In this document: positions 1 to 8,526 of the stretch, one piece after another
How the letters are laid out: each line of letters opens with the position of its first letter
How positions within the stretch are numbered: the first letter of the stretch is position 1
From: Fidelibacterota bacterium
GTDB taxonomy: Bacteria > Fidelibacterota > UBA8477
Assembly (NCBI GenBank): GCA_021734045.1
Contig: JAIPJR010000003.1
Location: 1-56,029 of the forward strand
DNA: 56,029 nucleotides
Reading direction: 5' to 3'
Notes under the pieces: model-generated
Told to the model about the DNA's origin: nothing
What the model saw: only the letters and a program-made list of their open reading frames with translations
Database searches by the model: none
Made by a program: the position numbers and the translations under genes

Positions 1-392
1 GGCAGACGATGCAAAACCACTGCTATGGCCAGTGCCTCTCCGGCACCATGTTCCACCGACATTTCTGATAATGCCATTCCGTCTAACAGGGTATGCACCA
101 AAATACCCACCAGAACCACCAGAATCACACCCACGTGGGCTTTATGCTCCATTTCATGGAAACGATGTTCGATAAAACTGGGGAGTAACGCACCGATACC
201 CAACATGACCAACGCACCCCAGCGAATGGAAAGAATCGCTTCAGGCAACAGATGTAGCATCGCCAGTCCGGTGATCGAGACCAAAACGAACCCATCCAAT
301 ACCTGGTTAACGGGACGATTGTTTCGCAAAGTCTGCGCTACCAGCGGTCCCAAAACGAGCGCGCCAATTGCTATGGAAAGGAGGATGGGCAT
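1..392 (-). CDS. ZIP-family metal transporter, N-terminal part (cut by window edge)
   Basis: The frame is open from an ATG at 392 to base 1, giving 130 codons without a stop, so only the N-terminal part is present. The translation is very hydrophobic and shows the family's HLLPEA stretch in the second helix region, then an HTLLDGMAL segment and an LHRLP segment. These correspond to the metal-binding H-x-x-x-D-G and H-x-x-P-E regions of helices 4 and 5 in ZIP transporters. A ZIP protein would move Zn2+ or another divalent metal across the inner membrane. Its start codon overlaps the lgt stop by one base (TGATG), so translation is probably coupled to lgt. The metal specificity cannot be read from this fragment. 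Confidence 0.7.
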   Translation of the reverse strand, partial: MPILLSIAIGALVLGPLVAQTLRNNRPVNQVLDGFVLVSITGLAMLHLLPEAILSIRWGALVMLGIGALLPSFIEHRFHEMEHKAHVGVILVVLVGILVHTLLDGMALSEMSVEHGAGEALAIAVVLHRL

Positions 393-1255
393 CAGGCAGT
401 CTTTTTAACGGATGCGGTTTTATGCGACTGATAACTCAAATACCAGTAAACGCCGGCACCAAGCATCATGAGGAAACAGAGAATCTGCCCCATACTGAAG
501 CTGAGGAAAATAAAACCAAGATGGGCATCCGGCTGGCGGACATACTCAATGAAAAACCGGAAAAAACCATACCCGAAAATGTACAGTCCGCCCAAAAATC
601 CCGGATAGGGCGATTTTTTTCGAACCAGCCAGAGAATCAGAAACAGGACAATGCCCTCAAAAAATGCCTCATACAGTTGCGATGGATGCCGTAATTGGTT
701 GCCGGGCGCGTGGGGAAAAGACATCCCGATTGGGGCTTCTGTTATCCGGCCATACAACTCACCATTGATAAAATTTCCGATACGCCCGAAGAAATATCCC
801 AAGGGAATCGCGGGGACAAAAAGCTCGGCCAAATTCCAAAAACTCACCCGATTCTTGCGGGCGAAGAGCCACCAGCCAACAATCACCCCCAATACGCCGC
901 CATGGTACGACATTCCTGAAATACCAACAAACGTCCACTCTCCATTGATTCGGGCGAAGGGTGAAATAATGCGCAACGGATTGTGAAGGAATTCTGGAAA
1001 ATCATAGAAGAGCACATACCCTATCCGGCCGCCGATCATAACGCCCAGGATGGCGTACATGAGGGCGTCTCCCAGAAACTCTTTCCGGTAGGACATTTTT
1101 TCGTCCTTGATGCGATATTTCACTAAAAAATAAACCACGGTGAACGCCACCGCGTACATGGTGCCATACCAGCGAATGGGGAAATTTCCAATGGTAAAAA
1201 TAGTGGGGTCCATGTGGCTGGGAAGCTGCTGCCACCAATTCCAAAATCCGCTCAA
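392..1255 (-). CDS. lgt: prolipoprotein diacylglyceryl transferase
   Basis: Lgt transfers diacylglycerol from phosphatidylglycerol to the lipobox cysteine of prolipoproteins at the inner membrane. The protein has about seven membrane segments and the Lgt signature region GRIGNFINGELYG, with HPSQLYEA further on. I chose a TTG start at 1255, with an AGGA ribosome-binding site about 8 bases upstream; this gives 287 residues, the usual length, and keeps the WNWWQQLP segment that precedes the first helix. The frame stays open to 1312, and an internal ATG at 1213 is the alternative. Several lipoproteins in this window (DdpX-like, cytochrome, cyclophilin, TatT-like) would be its substrates. The downstream ZIP gene is translationally coupled. 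Confidence 0.93.
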   Translation of the reverse strand: MSGFWNWWQQLPSHMDPTIFTIGNFPIRWYGTMYAVAFTVVYFLVKYRIKDEKMSYRKEFLGDALMYAILGVMIGGRIGYVLFYDFPEFLHNPLRIISPFARINGEWTFVGISGMSYHGGVLGVIVGWWLFARKNRVSFWNLAELFVPAIPLGYFFGRIGNFINGELYGRITEAPIGMSFPHAPGNQLRHPSQLYEAFFEGIVLFLILWLVRKKSPYPGFLGGLYIFGYGFFRFFIEYVRQPDAHLGFIFLSFSMGQILCFLMMLGAGVYWYLSYQSHKTASVKKTA

Positions 1256-1327
1256 AACACGATTCCTTTCAGCAAAATCATTGGCGCAAAAATACACCCA
1301 GCCCCTACTCAACCAAGTGTAAAAATA

Positions 1328-2131
1328 TCAAGGCCCGATAGTGAAAGATGGCTTGCCACCAGGCAGCGGCCAGCTAAACGAAATGACGGGTGGGCCATGT
1401 ACAGGCTTCGTCAATGGGATACCTTCAAGTGTACCAGATGCCACCTGCCCGGGAGCCAGTGACCGTGCAATAGTCGTACTGAGAATCGCCGCCGTAACCA
1501 CATCCCCAAGCCAATGCCGCTCCTCCTGAATCCGCTCAATCCCGGTCAACACCGCCAGCAGGTATGCCGCACTGCCCCAACCATTGCCGTAGAGCTGGCG
1601 GGTCATTTCTGCCGTGGTAAATGCCAGCGTGGTATGTCCGGAAGGAAAGGAATAATCATCACGACCATCTGGCCGCGTACGCCCCACCAGATACTTCAAA
1701 CTCCCCGCTAAGGCCAGCGTCGTACCATACCCGGTGAGAACATACTCCAGTTGTTGGTATTCTCGTGGATCATCAGGCGAAGCGTGCAGGGCGCGGAAAA
1801 CGCTCACGCCTGTAAGCAGGGTAACGCCGTACATTCGCCCCCATGCTTCACTGAATCGCATCACAGATGGAGGAAGCAGCCCTGCCTCCCGAATTTGCGG
1901 TGTGGTCGTGCCATCGGTTTTCCATAACACCGGCTGAGCCAGCAACAGGCTGCTCAACATGATTTGGCTAGACCGGTCAGTCACCCAGAAGTCTGCGCTC
2001 TCTATCACATAATCCGGATAGTGCTGCCACCAGCTTTCCCAATTTTGATAGGGATTATCACCAGCCTGAACCGGGAGAGAAAGAAGAGCTATCAAAAGGG
2101 CTAAAAGCCACATTGACATCGGACCCTTCAT
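1328..2131 (-). CDS. PAP2-superfamily phosphatase
   Basis: This 267-residue protein has an N-terminal signal peptide or anchor (about residues 5-23) and the three PAP2 motifs in order: KYLVGRTRP, then SFPSGHTT, then an R-x-x-x-x-x-HWLGD variant (IQEERHWLGD). The PSGH and final histidines form the phospho-histidine acid phosphatase centre. The family dephosphorylates lipid phosphates such as phosphatidic acid or undecaprenyl pyrophosphate, or soluble phosphomonoesters; the substrate cannot be decided here. Its ATG overlaps the stop of the upstream membrane protein by four bases (ATGA), so the two are probably made together. The C-terminal 40 residues after the last motif are proline-rich and not part of the core fold. 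Confidence 0.85.
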   Translation of the reverse strand: MKGPMSMWLLALLIALLSLPVQAGDNPYQNWESWWQHYPDYVIESADFWVTDRSSQIMLSSLLLAQPVLWKTDGTTTPQIREAGLLPPSVMRFSEAWGRMYGVTLLTGVSVFRALHASPDDPREYQQLEYVLTGYGTTLALAGSLKYLVGRTRPDGRDDYSFPSGHTTLAFTTAEMTRQLYGNGWGSAAYLLAVLTGIERIQEERHWLGDVVTAAILSTTIARSLAPGQVASGTLEGIPLTKPVHGPPVISFSWPLPGGKPSFTIGP

Positions 2132-2673
2132 GCGGGATCCAGTTTAAGAAATTGTCGTCTTACCAGCTTGTAGCCCATGAGAAATATCATGGTTGCTACC
2201 AATGCCCATTTCACCAGCGCCCAGCTGCTTGCTAACTGGAGAACAGCACCATCAATGATCGGGTAAATCCGCAGCGTCTGCCAATGGAGGAAATTTTCAC
2301 CGTAGTCGAACAGAATTGTCCACAGCGGTAATAAAACGATGAGGTTTCGCCAGCGACTTGTTGAAGAGAAAAGCCGGATGAGGGTCGCCTCGAATGCCAG
2401 ACCATATACCAACGGATAGACGCAGTCCCAAATGAGTCCCTGCCGCGCCAGTGCACGCCCATTTTCTCCCCAGACTTCCAAAATCTGCCGACCCTTTTCC
2501 GCGGTAAACGCAAATTGTAGATCCAAAACCCCCATTCCCCCGCCAACATCCTGCAGTTGCCCATCCAACCGGCTCATCCACAGGAAAAAAGCCACAAACA
2601 ATAACCAAATTACCAACAGTTTTTGATTAGAAGATATGGGTTCGATGAGATGAAGCAGAAGACGGCCTAACAC
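2128..2673 (-). CDS. uncharacterised multi-spanning membrane protein
   Basis: I do not recognise a named family. The 181 residues contain four or five hydrophobic segments (about 18-38, 83-100, 105-122, 133-150 and 150-168) and a polar stretch between the first two, with GENGRALARQG followed by DCVYPLVYG. Start is a GTG 10 bases after the enoyl-CoA hydratase stop. The gene ends in an ATGA overlap with the PAP2 phosphatase, which suggests a joint role in lipid-phosphate or envelope metabolism; that is inference from position only. Confidence 0.7.
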   Translation of the reverse strand: MLGRLLLHLIEPISSNQKLLVIWLLFVAFFLWMSRLDGQLQDVGGGMGVLDLQFAFTAEKGRQILEVWGENGRALARQGLIWDCVYPLVYGLAFEATLIRLFSSTSRWRNLIVLLPLWTILFDYGENFLHWQTLRIYPIIDGAVLQLASSWALVKWALVATMIFLMGYKLVRRQFLKLDPA

Positions 2674-2682
2674 TGCTGGTTG

Positions 2683-3468
2683 CTACTCTCCACGCCATTT
2701 TGGTGGGCGCTTGGACAGAAATGCCTGCAACGCCTCTTTCCGATCTTCCGTCGCGATGAGTGGTGCGTAGGCGTCCGATTCAAAATCCAGCGCATCCGGT
2801 AGTGTCATTTGAGCGCCATCCCGGATCGCGATTTTAGCCTGCCGCAGCGCCAGGGGAGCATTGCGCTGTAATTGTGTAATCAACTGTGCGAATGCCTGTT
2901 CAAACTCTGTAACCGGATAAACAAATTGCAGCACACCATCCCGCAGGGCTTCCTCGGCGGTGAATTTTTTCGCGGTGAAAATCCACTTTTTCGCAACTGC
3001 AATACTTGTCCGCCGGCTGAGTCGCTGCGTGCCGCCGGCGCCAGGGATGATTCCCAATGCAACTTCCGGGAAGCCCAACTTTGCGGTCTCATCGGCCACC
3101 AGAATATCACCCGTGAGCGCTAATTCCAGCCCGCCCCCTAAAGCTGTACCCCGCAGTGCTACGATTATCGGCTGCGGTAGAGCCGCCCAGGCAGTACACA
3201 TTTGCTGGATGTCCTTCACCACCGTCGCGATCTCTTCATCGGGAATCGCGGCACGCTCCTTCAGGTCCGCACCGGCACAAAAGGTTTTTCCCGTATGCGC
3301 CAGCGTTATCAGCCAAATGTCGTTTTGTACCGCAAGCCAGTGTGCTAATTCATGTAATTCCGCCACCATCGCCTGATTCAATGCATTCACCGGTGGACGA
3401 TTCAGCTCAACCGTCAGGGTATGGTCACGTAGCGTGAGATTGACATTTTCAAATCCTGGTAACTTCAT
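2683..3468 (-). CDS. enoyl-CoA hydratase/isomerase family protein (crotonase fold)
   Basis: The 261-residue length fits a single-domain crotonase. The oxyanion-hole region FCAGADLKERA and the segment GTALGGGLELALTGD are present. Both catalytic glutamates of true hydratases can be seen, one in GGGLELA and the other in FPEVALGIIPGAGG, so syn-hydration of an enoyl-CoA is plausible. In methylcrotonyl- or geranyl-CoA type pathways the hydratase acts on the carboxylated product of the upstream carboxylase, for example as methylglutaconyl-CoA hydratase. That role is inferred from the neighbouring AtuA and carboxyltransferase genes; the exact substrate is unknown. It starts 6 bases after the AtuA-like gene. 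Confidence 0.88.
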   Translation of the reverse strand: MKLPGFENVNLTLRDHTLTVELNRPPVNALNQAMVAELHELAHWLAVQNDIWLITLAHTGKTFCAGADLKERAAIPDEEIATVVKDIQQMCTAWAALPQPIIVALRGTALGGGLELALTGDILVADETAKLGFPEVALGIIPGAGGTQRLSRRTSIAVAKKWIFTAKKFTAEEALRDGVLQFVYPVTEFEQAFAQLITQLQRNAPLALRQAKIAIRDGAQMTLPDALDFESDAYAPLIATEDRKEALQAFLSKRPPKWRGE

Positions 3469-3474
3469 GGTTAT

Positions 3475-3822
3475 CTAAATACCCACATCATCAGCCGGAA
3501 AGTCATCCGGCACATCCAATGTCATTAACAACATGGCTTGACCATGGGTCTTGCCCTGGGCATCGTTTTGAAGACTTTCACTGCCACCACCACCCAGCGA
3601 GTCACCCAGAATAAAATTCAAGGCCCTCAGGTTGGGCAATTCGTAACGTGTTACTTCCCCTTTCACAATACTCTGTAGATGGGTTTTTACCCGTTCCGGT
3701 GTCAGTAATTCGCAGCCCAGATCATAACCAGCCCGGGTGTAGAACACCACACCGGCGTTGGAATTGGATCCCTTGTCACCGGAGCGCGCGTGTGCAATCT
3801 GGTAGAGTTTGATGGTTTTCAC
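3475..3822 (-). CDS. AtuA-like C-terminal domain protein (stand-alone)
   Basis: This 115-residue protein matches the C-terminal domain that follows DUF1446 in longer AtuA proteins. It has AHARSGDKGSNSNAGV near the N-terminus, RYELPNLRALNFIL in the middle and a glycine-rich GDSLGGGGSES before QGKTHGQ. It starts with GTG at 3822. A strong AAGGAGG ribosome-binding site lies immediately after the AtuA stop codon, so the two are co-translated and probably form a complex that replaces the fused protein. AtuA-type proteins are genetically linked to acyclic terpene (citronellol/geraniol) and related branched acyl-CoA use; no enzymatic activity is established to my knowledge. Confidence 0.85.
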   Translation of the reverse strand: MKTIKLYQIAHARSGDKGSNSNAGVVFYTRAGYDLGCELLTPERVKTHLQSIVKGEVTRYELPNLRALNFILGDSLGGGGSESLQNDAQGKTHGQAMLLMTLDVPDDFPADDVGI

Positions 3823-3834
3823 AGACTCACCTCC

Positions 3835-5187
3835 TTAGACGACGGTGACGCGGGTTTGAATCAGTTCCTTGGGAATAAGCGCCGGCCAGTACGCGATAAT
3901 TTCCTGGGCTTTAGGACGACCACCAGCAAAACCGGTGATTCCCGGTGGACCATTGGTAATGACCGGAGCAATCTCTTTCCCAAACCGGTTCACTGTGTTC
4001 TTATCTTCATCCCGCACACTGAGTCGCAACACCACTTCATTTATCTGCTTCGGCACCGGATTAATGTCGCCATGACAGGATGAAATACCCAGGTACTCGG
4101 TGCGTGTATCCTGAAATGTATAGCCAGTCCGTTTGAGCCGCTCCCAGACAATTTCAGCCACTTTCTGAGCTTTCTCATAGGCTCGAGGTCCGGAAATGGT
4201 GAGTTGGCCGGAAGCCTTATAACCGGCAAAATAACTCATGGAGACTTTGTAGAATGGTGTCGCCGGACCGCCCTTCACCGTATCGATTCGCACACGATCA
4301 TTGCCCTCATCCTTCAGGTTAAAGGTCGTGAAATCCACCACCACATCAGGCGAGATGTAGTTTTTTGGATCGCCCATCTCGTACAATATCTGCTCGGAGA
4401 CACCCATAAGGTTCACCACACCGCCGGTCCCTTCATGCTTTGTTATGACGAACTCACCATCTGGTTGGATTTCGATAATGGGATAGCCAATACCCGCATA
4501 ATCCGGTACTTCCCACCAGCGGGAATAATTCCCCCCGGTACACTGGGCACCACACTCGGTGATATGGCCTGCTAATGTACCCAGCGCCAACTTGTCCACA
4601 TCATCCGGCTGCCAGCCAAATTCATGAATCATGGGCCCCAGCGCCAATGCCGGATCGGTGACACGCCCGGCCAGAACGATCTGGGCGCCCCGACTTAGAG
4701 CTTCGGCCAGTGGGAATGCACCAATATAGACATTAGCCGATTTTACCCGGTCCCGGATCTCGCTGAAGGGTGCCCCGGTGTCCATATTTTCAAATGTCGC
4801 CCCCTGATCCACCAATTCATCAATCCGGGAGAGAATATCGTCGCCCTCCACGATGCCGATTTTCAGATCATTCACGCCGTGTTTACGGGCAACGGCCTGG
4901 AGAGCTTCCGCCGCTGCCGGGGCATTCACACCACCGGCATTGGCGATGACCTTGATGTTTTTTTTCATCAATGTGGGTAAAATCCGGTCGATGAGTTCCA
5001 CAAAATCCCGGGCGTACCCAGCCTGTGGATTTTTTTCCTTCTGGCGCTGCATAATAGACATGGTGACTTCCGCCAGATAATCCAAGGTGAGATAATCCAG
5101 CGGCCCATCCTCCACCAGCCGTACCGGTGCGTCGATGGAATCGCCCCAAAATCCTTGTCCATTGCCAATTCGTACTAATTGCTTCAT
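3835..5187 (-). CDS. AtuA family protein (DUF1446)
   Basis: The 450 residues begin with VRIGNGQGFWGDS, the hallmark start of DUF1446/AtuA proteins. They continue with DYLTLDYLAEVTMSI, VIANAGGVNAPAA, a VLAGRVTDPALALGPM segment and HEGTGGVVNL. Full-length AtuA of Pseudomonas is longer because the domain found here in the next gene is fused at its C-terminus. AtuA is linked to acyclic terpene catabolism and occurs with biotin-dependent acyl-CoA carboxylases in other bacteria, consistent with the carboxyltransferase gene upstream. It is probably cytoplasmic, as no signal peptide or membrane helix is visible. The biochemical role is not established. Confidence 0.9.
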   Translation of the reverse strand: MKQLVRIGNGQGFWGDSIDAPVRLVEDGPLDYLTLDYLAEVTMSIMQRQKEKNPQAGYARDFVELIDRILPTLMKKNIKVIANAGGVNAPAAAEALQAVARKHGVNDLKIGIVEGDDILSRIDELVDQGATFENMDTGAPFSEIRDRVKSANVYIGAFPLAEALSRGAQIVLAGRVTDPALALGPMIHEFGWQPDDVDKLALGTLAGHITECGAQCTGGNYSRWWEVPDYAGIGYPIIEIQPDGEFVITKHEGTGGVVNLMGVSEQILYEMGDPKNYISPDVVVDFTTFNLKDEGNDRVRIDTVKGGPATPFYKVSMSYFAGYKASGQLTISGPRAYEKAQKVAEIVWERLKRTGYTFQDTRTEYLGISSCHGDINPVPKQINEVVLRLSVRDEDKNTVNRFGKEIAPVITNGPPGITGFAGGRPKAQEIIAYWPALIPKELIQTRVTVV

Positions 5188-5209
5188 AAGTCCTTTATTT
5201 TGTTTGAAA

Positions 5210-5424
5210 CCACAGATTACACAGATTACTCAGATAAAGCGTAACCACGAATTACTCGAATTACATAAAATTAAATTTCACCCCTTTCAGAGTGCCCTTT
5301 GAGGAAAGTCAACCAGAAAAACTTCGGATTATAATTTTGAATTACTGACCTCATTTCAGATCCGCCTACTCCGCGCTATCCGCGGCCGCATGGATTTTCT
5401 GTACTCATCTGCGATTATCTGTGG
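5210..5424. repeat. 215-bp inverted-repeat intergenic element
   Basis: The AtuA/carboxyltransferase gap begins with CCACAGATTACACAGATTA (from 5210) and ends with ATCTGCGATTATCTGTGG (to 5424). The outer eight bases are exact inverted repeats (CCACAGAT / ATCTGTGG), and further CAGATTA/ATCTG units continue inward. No open reading frame lies between them. Similar CACAGATTA-rich elements are scattered in intergenic regions of many bacterial genomes. It looks like a small non-autonomous repeat or a decayed palindromic element, and it interrupts an otherwise tightly packed operon. Partial matches occur near 10181 and 41166. Confidence 0.55.
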
Positions 5425-5431
5425 CAAATAA

Positions 5432-7075
5432 TCAAACCTGCAGTACCCCGAAATTCGGCGCCGGTAGTTGGGGTTGATTGGCGCAGATCTCTAACGACCG
5501 GATCAGGACATCGCGGGTTGTATCCGGATCAATGATTTCATCAATCCACAGCCGGGCGGCAGCATATCGGGGATCCGATTGTTTGTCATAAATCGCTTTA
5601 ATTTCGTCCACAATCTTCTGCCGTTTTTCCGGGGTTACATCTTTCTCACGGGCTAAGCGAATATCCGCCAGGACATTGGCTGCCTGGGCACCTCCCATGA
5701 CAGCAATCTTCGCTGTGGGCCAGGCATACAGAAATCGTGGCGCGTAGGCGCGACCGCTCATGGCATAATTGCCAGCCCCGTAACTCCCGCCAATCACCAA
5801 GGAAATTTTTGGTACAACCGAGTTGGAAACGGCTTGAACCATTTTAGCGCCGTCCTTAGCGATTCCGGCCCATTCAGCTTCCCGTCCCACCATAAATCCA
5901 TTCACATCATGGATGAAGAGCAGTGGAATCCGGTCCTGATTACAGTTCATGATAAACCGGGCGGCTTTGTCGGCCGAGTCATTGTAAATCACACCCCCCA
6001 TCTGCATTTCGCCGGTCTCAGTTTTCACGATGACTTTTTGGTTGGCAACGATGCCCACCTTAAACCCGCCGATTCTTCCGTGACCACACACCAGTGTCTT
6101 ACCGTAAGTGGCTTTGTACTCGTCAAACTCCGATTCATCCAAAATCCGGGCGAGAAGCTCCCGCACATCGTACTGACCACCATTTTCAGGAAAGCTGCTA
6201 AGCAACTCCGGGGGTTTGAACTGTGGTGGGCGTGACTCTACCCGATTGAACGGTGAGGGTTGGGGTTGGGGTAGATTATCCACCAGTTTCCGGATGCGTT
6301 CCAGTGCGGCTTTGTCATTGGGTTCGTGATAGTCGGCGGTACCCGAAATGGCATTGTGGGTAGTAGCGCCGCCCAAAGTCTCCAGATCTACCTCCTGCCC
6401 TATCGCCGCTTTCACCAGTGCGGGACCGGCCAGAAACATACTGGCTCCTTCCACCATGACGTACTTATCACACATGACCGGCAAATAAGCGCCACCGGCC
6501 ACGCACGGCCCCATCACCGCGGCAATTTGGGGAATCCCCAGCGCCGACAGACGGGCATTGTTGTAAAAAATGCGTCCGAAATGACCTTCATCTGGGAATA
6601 CCTGGTCCTGCATGGGTAGAAAGACTCCGGCCGAATCCACCAGGTATACAATGGGCAGATGATTCTCCAATGCAATCTGTTGAGCCCGCAAAGTCTTCTT
6701 CAGCGTTACTTCGAAGTAAGCACCCGCTTTAACGGTGGCGTCATTAGCCACAATTACCACATCCCGGGCATGGATTTGCCCAATGCCGATAATTACACCG
6801 GCCGCAGGCGGGGACCCATACTCCTCATACATTCCCCAGGCAGCAAACAAGCCCAGCTCCAGAAAGTTCGTATCCTTATCAATGAGCTTGGCGATGCGCT
6901 CCCGGGCCGTGAGACGGTTTTTTTCATGCTGGCGGTTAATGGCTTTCTCACCACCGCCTTTTCTAAGCGCCTGTCGCTCTTTTTCTATGGTCTCAATGCG
7001 TGCCACCATGAACTGGTGCTGTTTCGCCACCTTTTGCGGTGACCATTTCTCCACTGCTGTACCAATTCGCGTCAT
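5432..7075 (-). CDS. acyl-CoA carboxylase beta subunit (carboxyltransferase, MccB/AtuC type)
   Basis: The 547-residue protein carries the N- and C-terminal carboxyltransferase halves of biotin-dependent acyl-CoA carboxylases. Typical segments are LTARERIAKLID, VDSAGVFLPMQDQVFPDEGHFGRIFYN (in part), GPCVAGGAYLPVM and, in the second half, GGSYGAGNYAMSGRAY and PTAKIAVMGG. The VFPDEGHFGR stretch resembles the methylcrotonyl/geranyl-CoA carboxylase branch more than the propionyl-CoA branch. It would transfer carboxyl from carboxybiotin to the acyl-CoA. The biotin carboxylase/biotin carrier (alpha) chain is not in the window, so it must be encoded elsewhere. I took the ATG at 7075 rather than an upstream in-frame TTG at 7081. 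Confidence 0.92.
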   Translation of the reverse strand: MTRIGTAVEKWSPQKVAKQHQFMVARIETIEKERQALRKGGGEKAINRQHEKNRLTARERIAKLIDKDTNFLELGLFAAWGMYEEYGSPPAAGVIIGIGQIHARDVVIVANDATVKAGAYFEVTLKKTLRAQQIALENHLPIVYLVDSAGVFLPMQDQVFPDEGHFGRIFYNNARLSALGIPQIAAVMGPCVAGGAYLPVMCDKYVMVEGASMFLAGPALVKAAIGQEVDLETLGGATTHNAISGTADYHEPNDKAALERIRKLVDNLPQPQPSPFNRVESRPPQFKPPELLSSFPENGGQYDVRELLARILDESEFDEYKATYGKTLVCGHGRIGGFKVGIVANQKVIVKTETGEMQMGGVIYNDSADKAARFIMNCNQDRIPLLFIHDVNGFMVGREAEWAGIAKDGAKMVQAVSNSVVPKISLVIGGSYGAGNYAMSGRAYAPRFLYAWPTAKIAVMGGAQAANVLADIRLAREKDVTPEKRQKIVDEIKAIYDKQSDPRYAAARLWIDEIIDPDTTRDVLIRSLEICANQPQLPAPNFGVLQV

Positions 7076-7129
7076 AATCAATCTATCATTCTGTCAACTG
7101 AGTTTCTGTTCCAGATAATTTGACCTTTT

Positions 7130-8425
7130 TTAATACAAATACCCCAAACCAATGTACAAACCACTGTTCCCATCCGCCTCATCTGCGGCAAAGCCCATAT
7201 CCACCGCCACGATGAAGTTTTCGTTCAATGCGATGCGCAATCCACCGCCAAATGACTTGTGGAGAACATCGTCTCCGGATGGATATGCGGCTATATTGGT
7301 GGCATTCTCTGGTGCCGGCTGGTTTTCCAACACCTGACCCGCATCCATAAAACCGTTCAGTGCCAGGTACAGGTTCTGGTTGAATACCACGGTGCGGAAA
7401 AACTTCCAGCGAAATTCAAAATTCCCAAAAGCGATGGATTTACCTACGATGCGGTTTTTCAAAATACCCCGTAACGATTTGGAGCCACCCAATCCTTCTT
7501 CGGTCTTATAGCTTCCCTGGTAATAGGGCAGCATGTAAAAGGGCTGACGACCGCTTACCACACTCTGATATCCGAGACGATAAGCAAAGGACAGATTTTC
7601 AGGGATTAATGTGAAGTACTGACGATGCGTCAGGGTGAGCGTTGTGTAGCTGAAATCACTACCAAAAGCCTCTGGAACCAATGTAAACAGCGCCTCACTC
7701 CAGATTCCGGACATGGGATTGGGTTCATTGTCACGCGTATCATAAACCAGTCCCAGTTTGAGATAATTGGTGAGGCCGCCGGTGGCCTCATCGGAACTGA
7801 TCCAGCCGTTGTTCACATACTGGGCGTACAATCCATCTACCACCTGTAACTGGTCCGCTGCATCCTTACCCTCGTTGAGTGTTGCCACATCAACCGTATC
7901 TACTGCGGTGGAAATGAAACCGAACCCACCAATCCAGCGCAGGTTCTCATTCAGAAATTTCCGTTGAAAATCGGCAGTGAATTTCACCGTATTGCGCATG
8001 TGACGATAAAATGCCCTGGAAATGTAGTGGAGCGTGTCCGTGTCATCTTCGAACTCGGAAAAGTAGGGCGCTGCGGCACCATTTAATCCATAAAATGGTA
8101 ATGCCTGCTCCGTCAGATAGCTCAGTTCACTGGTAATCCGGATATCCTTGGGCAGCAGATATTTTGAATCGAAAAACAGCTTGTTCACACCACTTCCCTT
8201 CGTCGTACGGGACCATTCGGTGTAAAGGGAATAGCGATAATCGGGATACATGGAGCCGTCGCCGTAATTGTAGGTGTTCACAATAATGCCGTAGGTGAAT
8301 CCTGTATCTGAATTGTACGCGATGGCCGGGACACCACCAAAATTAAACCCGGTCTTGGCGACGCCCTGTCCCAAGAGTTGGCCTGCCAATACCAGCAGCA
8401 CCAGGAAACCTGTCCTGTTTTTCAT
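7130..8425 (-). CDS. outer-membrane beta-barrel protein, Omp85/surface-antigen type without POTRA domains
   Basis: The protein has 431 residues with a signal peptide (about residues 1-23, cleaved near GQGVA). It consists almost entirely of alternating amphipathic strands rich in aromatic residues. Near residue 320 the segment GGSKSLRGI resembles the lid-loop L-R-G motif of the Omp85 barrel (bacterial surface antigen domain), and the chain ends in an aromatic residue (GLGYLY), as expected for a barrel targeting signal. No POTRA repeats fit between the signal peptide and the barrel, unlike BamA or TamA. Its cargo or role is unknown. It sits between the carboxyltransferase and dipeptidase genes, with gaps of 50-100 bp. 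Confidence 0.8.
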   Translation of the reverse strand: MKNRTGFLVLLVLAGQLLGQGVAKTGFNFGGVPAIAYNSDTGFTYGIIVNTYNYGDGSMYPDYRYSLYTEWSRTTKGSGVNKLFFDSKYLLPKDIRITSELSYLTEQALPFYGLNGAAAPYFSEFEDDTDTLHYISRAFYRHMRNTVKFTADFQRKFLNENLRWIGGFGFISTAVDTVDVATLNEGKDAADQLQVVDGLYAQYVNNGWISSDEATGGLTNYLKLGLVYDTRDNEPNPMSGIWSEALFTLVPEAFGSDFSYTTLTLTHRQYFTLIPENLSFAYRLGYQSVVSGRQPFYMLPYYQGSYKTEEGLGGSKSLRGILKNRIVGKSIAFGNFEFRWKFFRTVVFNQNLYLALNGFMDAGQVLENQPAPENATNIAAYPSGDDVLHKSFGGGLRIALNENFIVAVDMGFAADEADGNSGLYIGLGYLY

Positions 8426-8526
8426 CGTCCCTCCTGATTAGCAAAGATGGTCACTATTTTAGTTTATTCACAGCAGGTGTACAAGCTTCCTGCGACAGAT
8501 TTTAATACTGTTCAGTATGTAGGAAA

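Noticed and set aside
25..408. 127-codon plus-strand frame at the left edge
   Set aside because: The opposite strand encodes a hydrophobic ZIP-like protein with recognisable motifs and a start coupled to lgt; the plus frame shows no family features.
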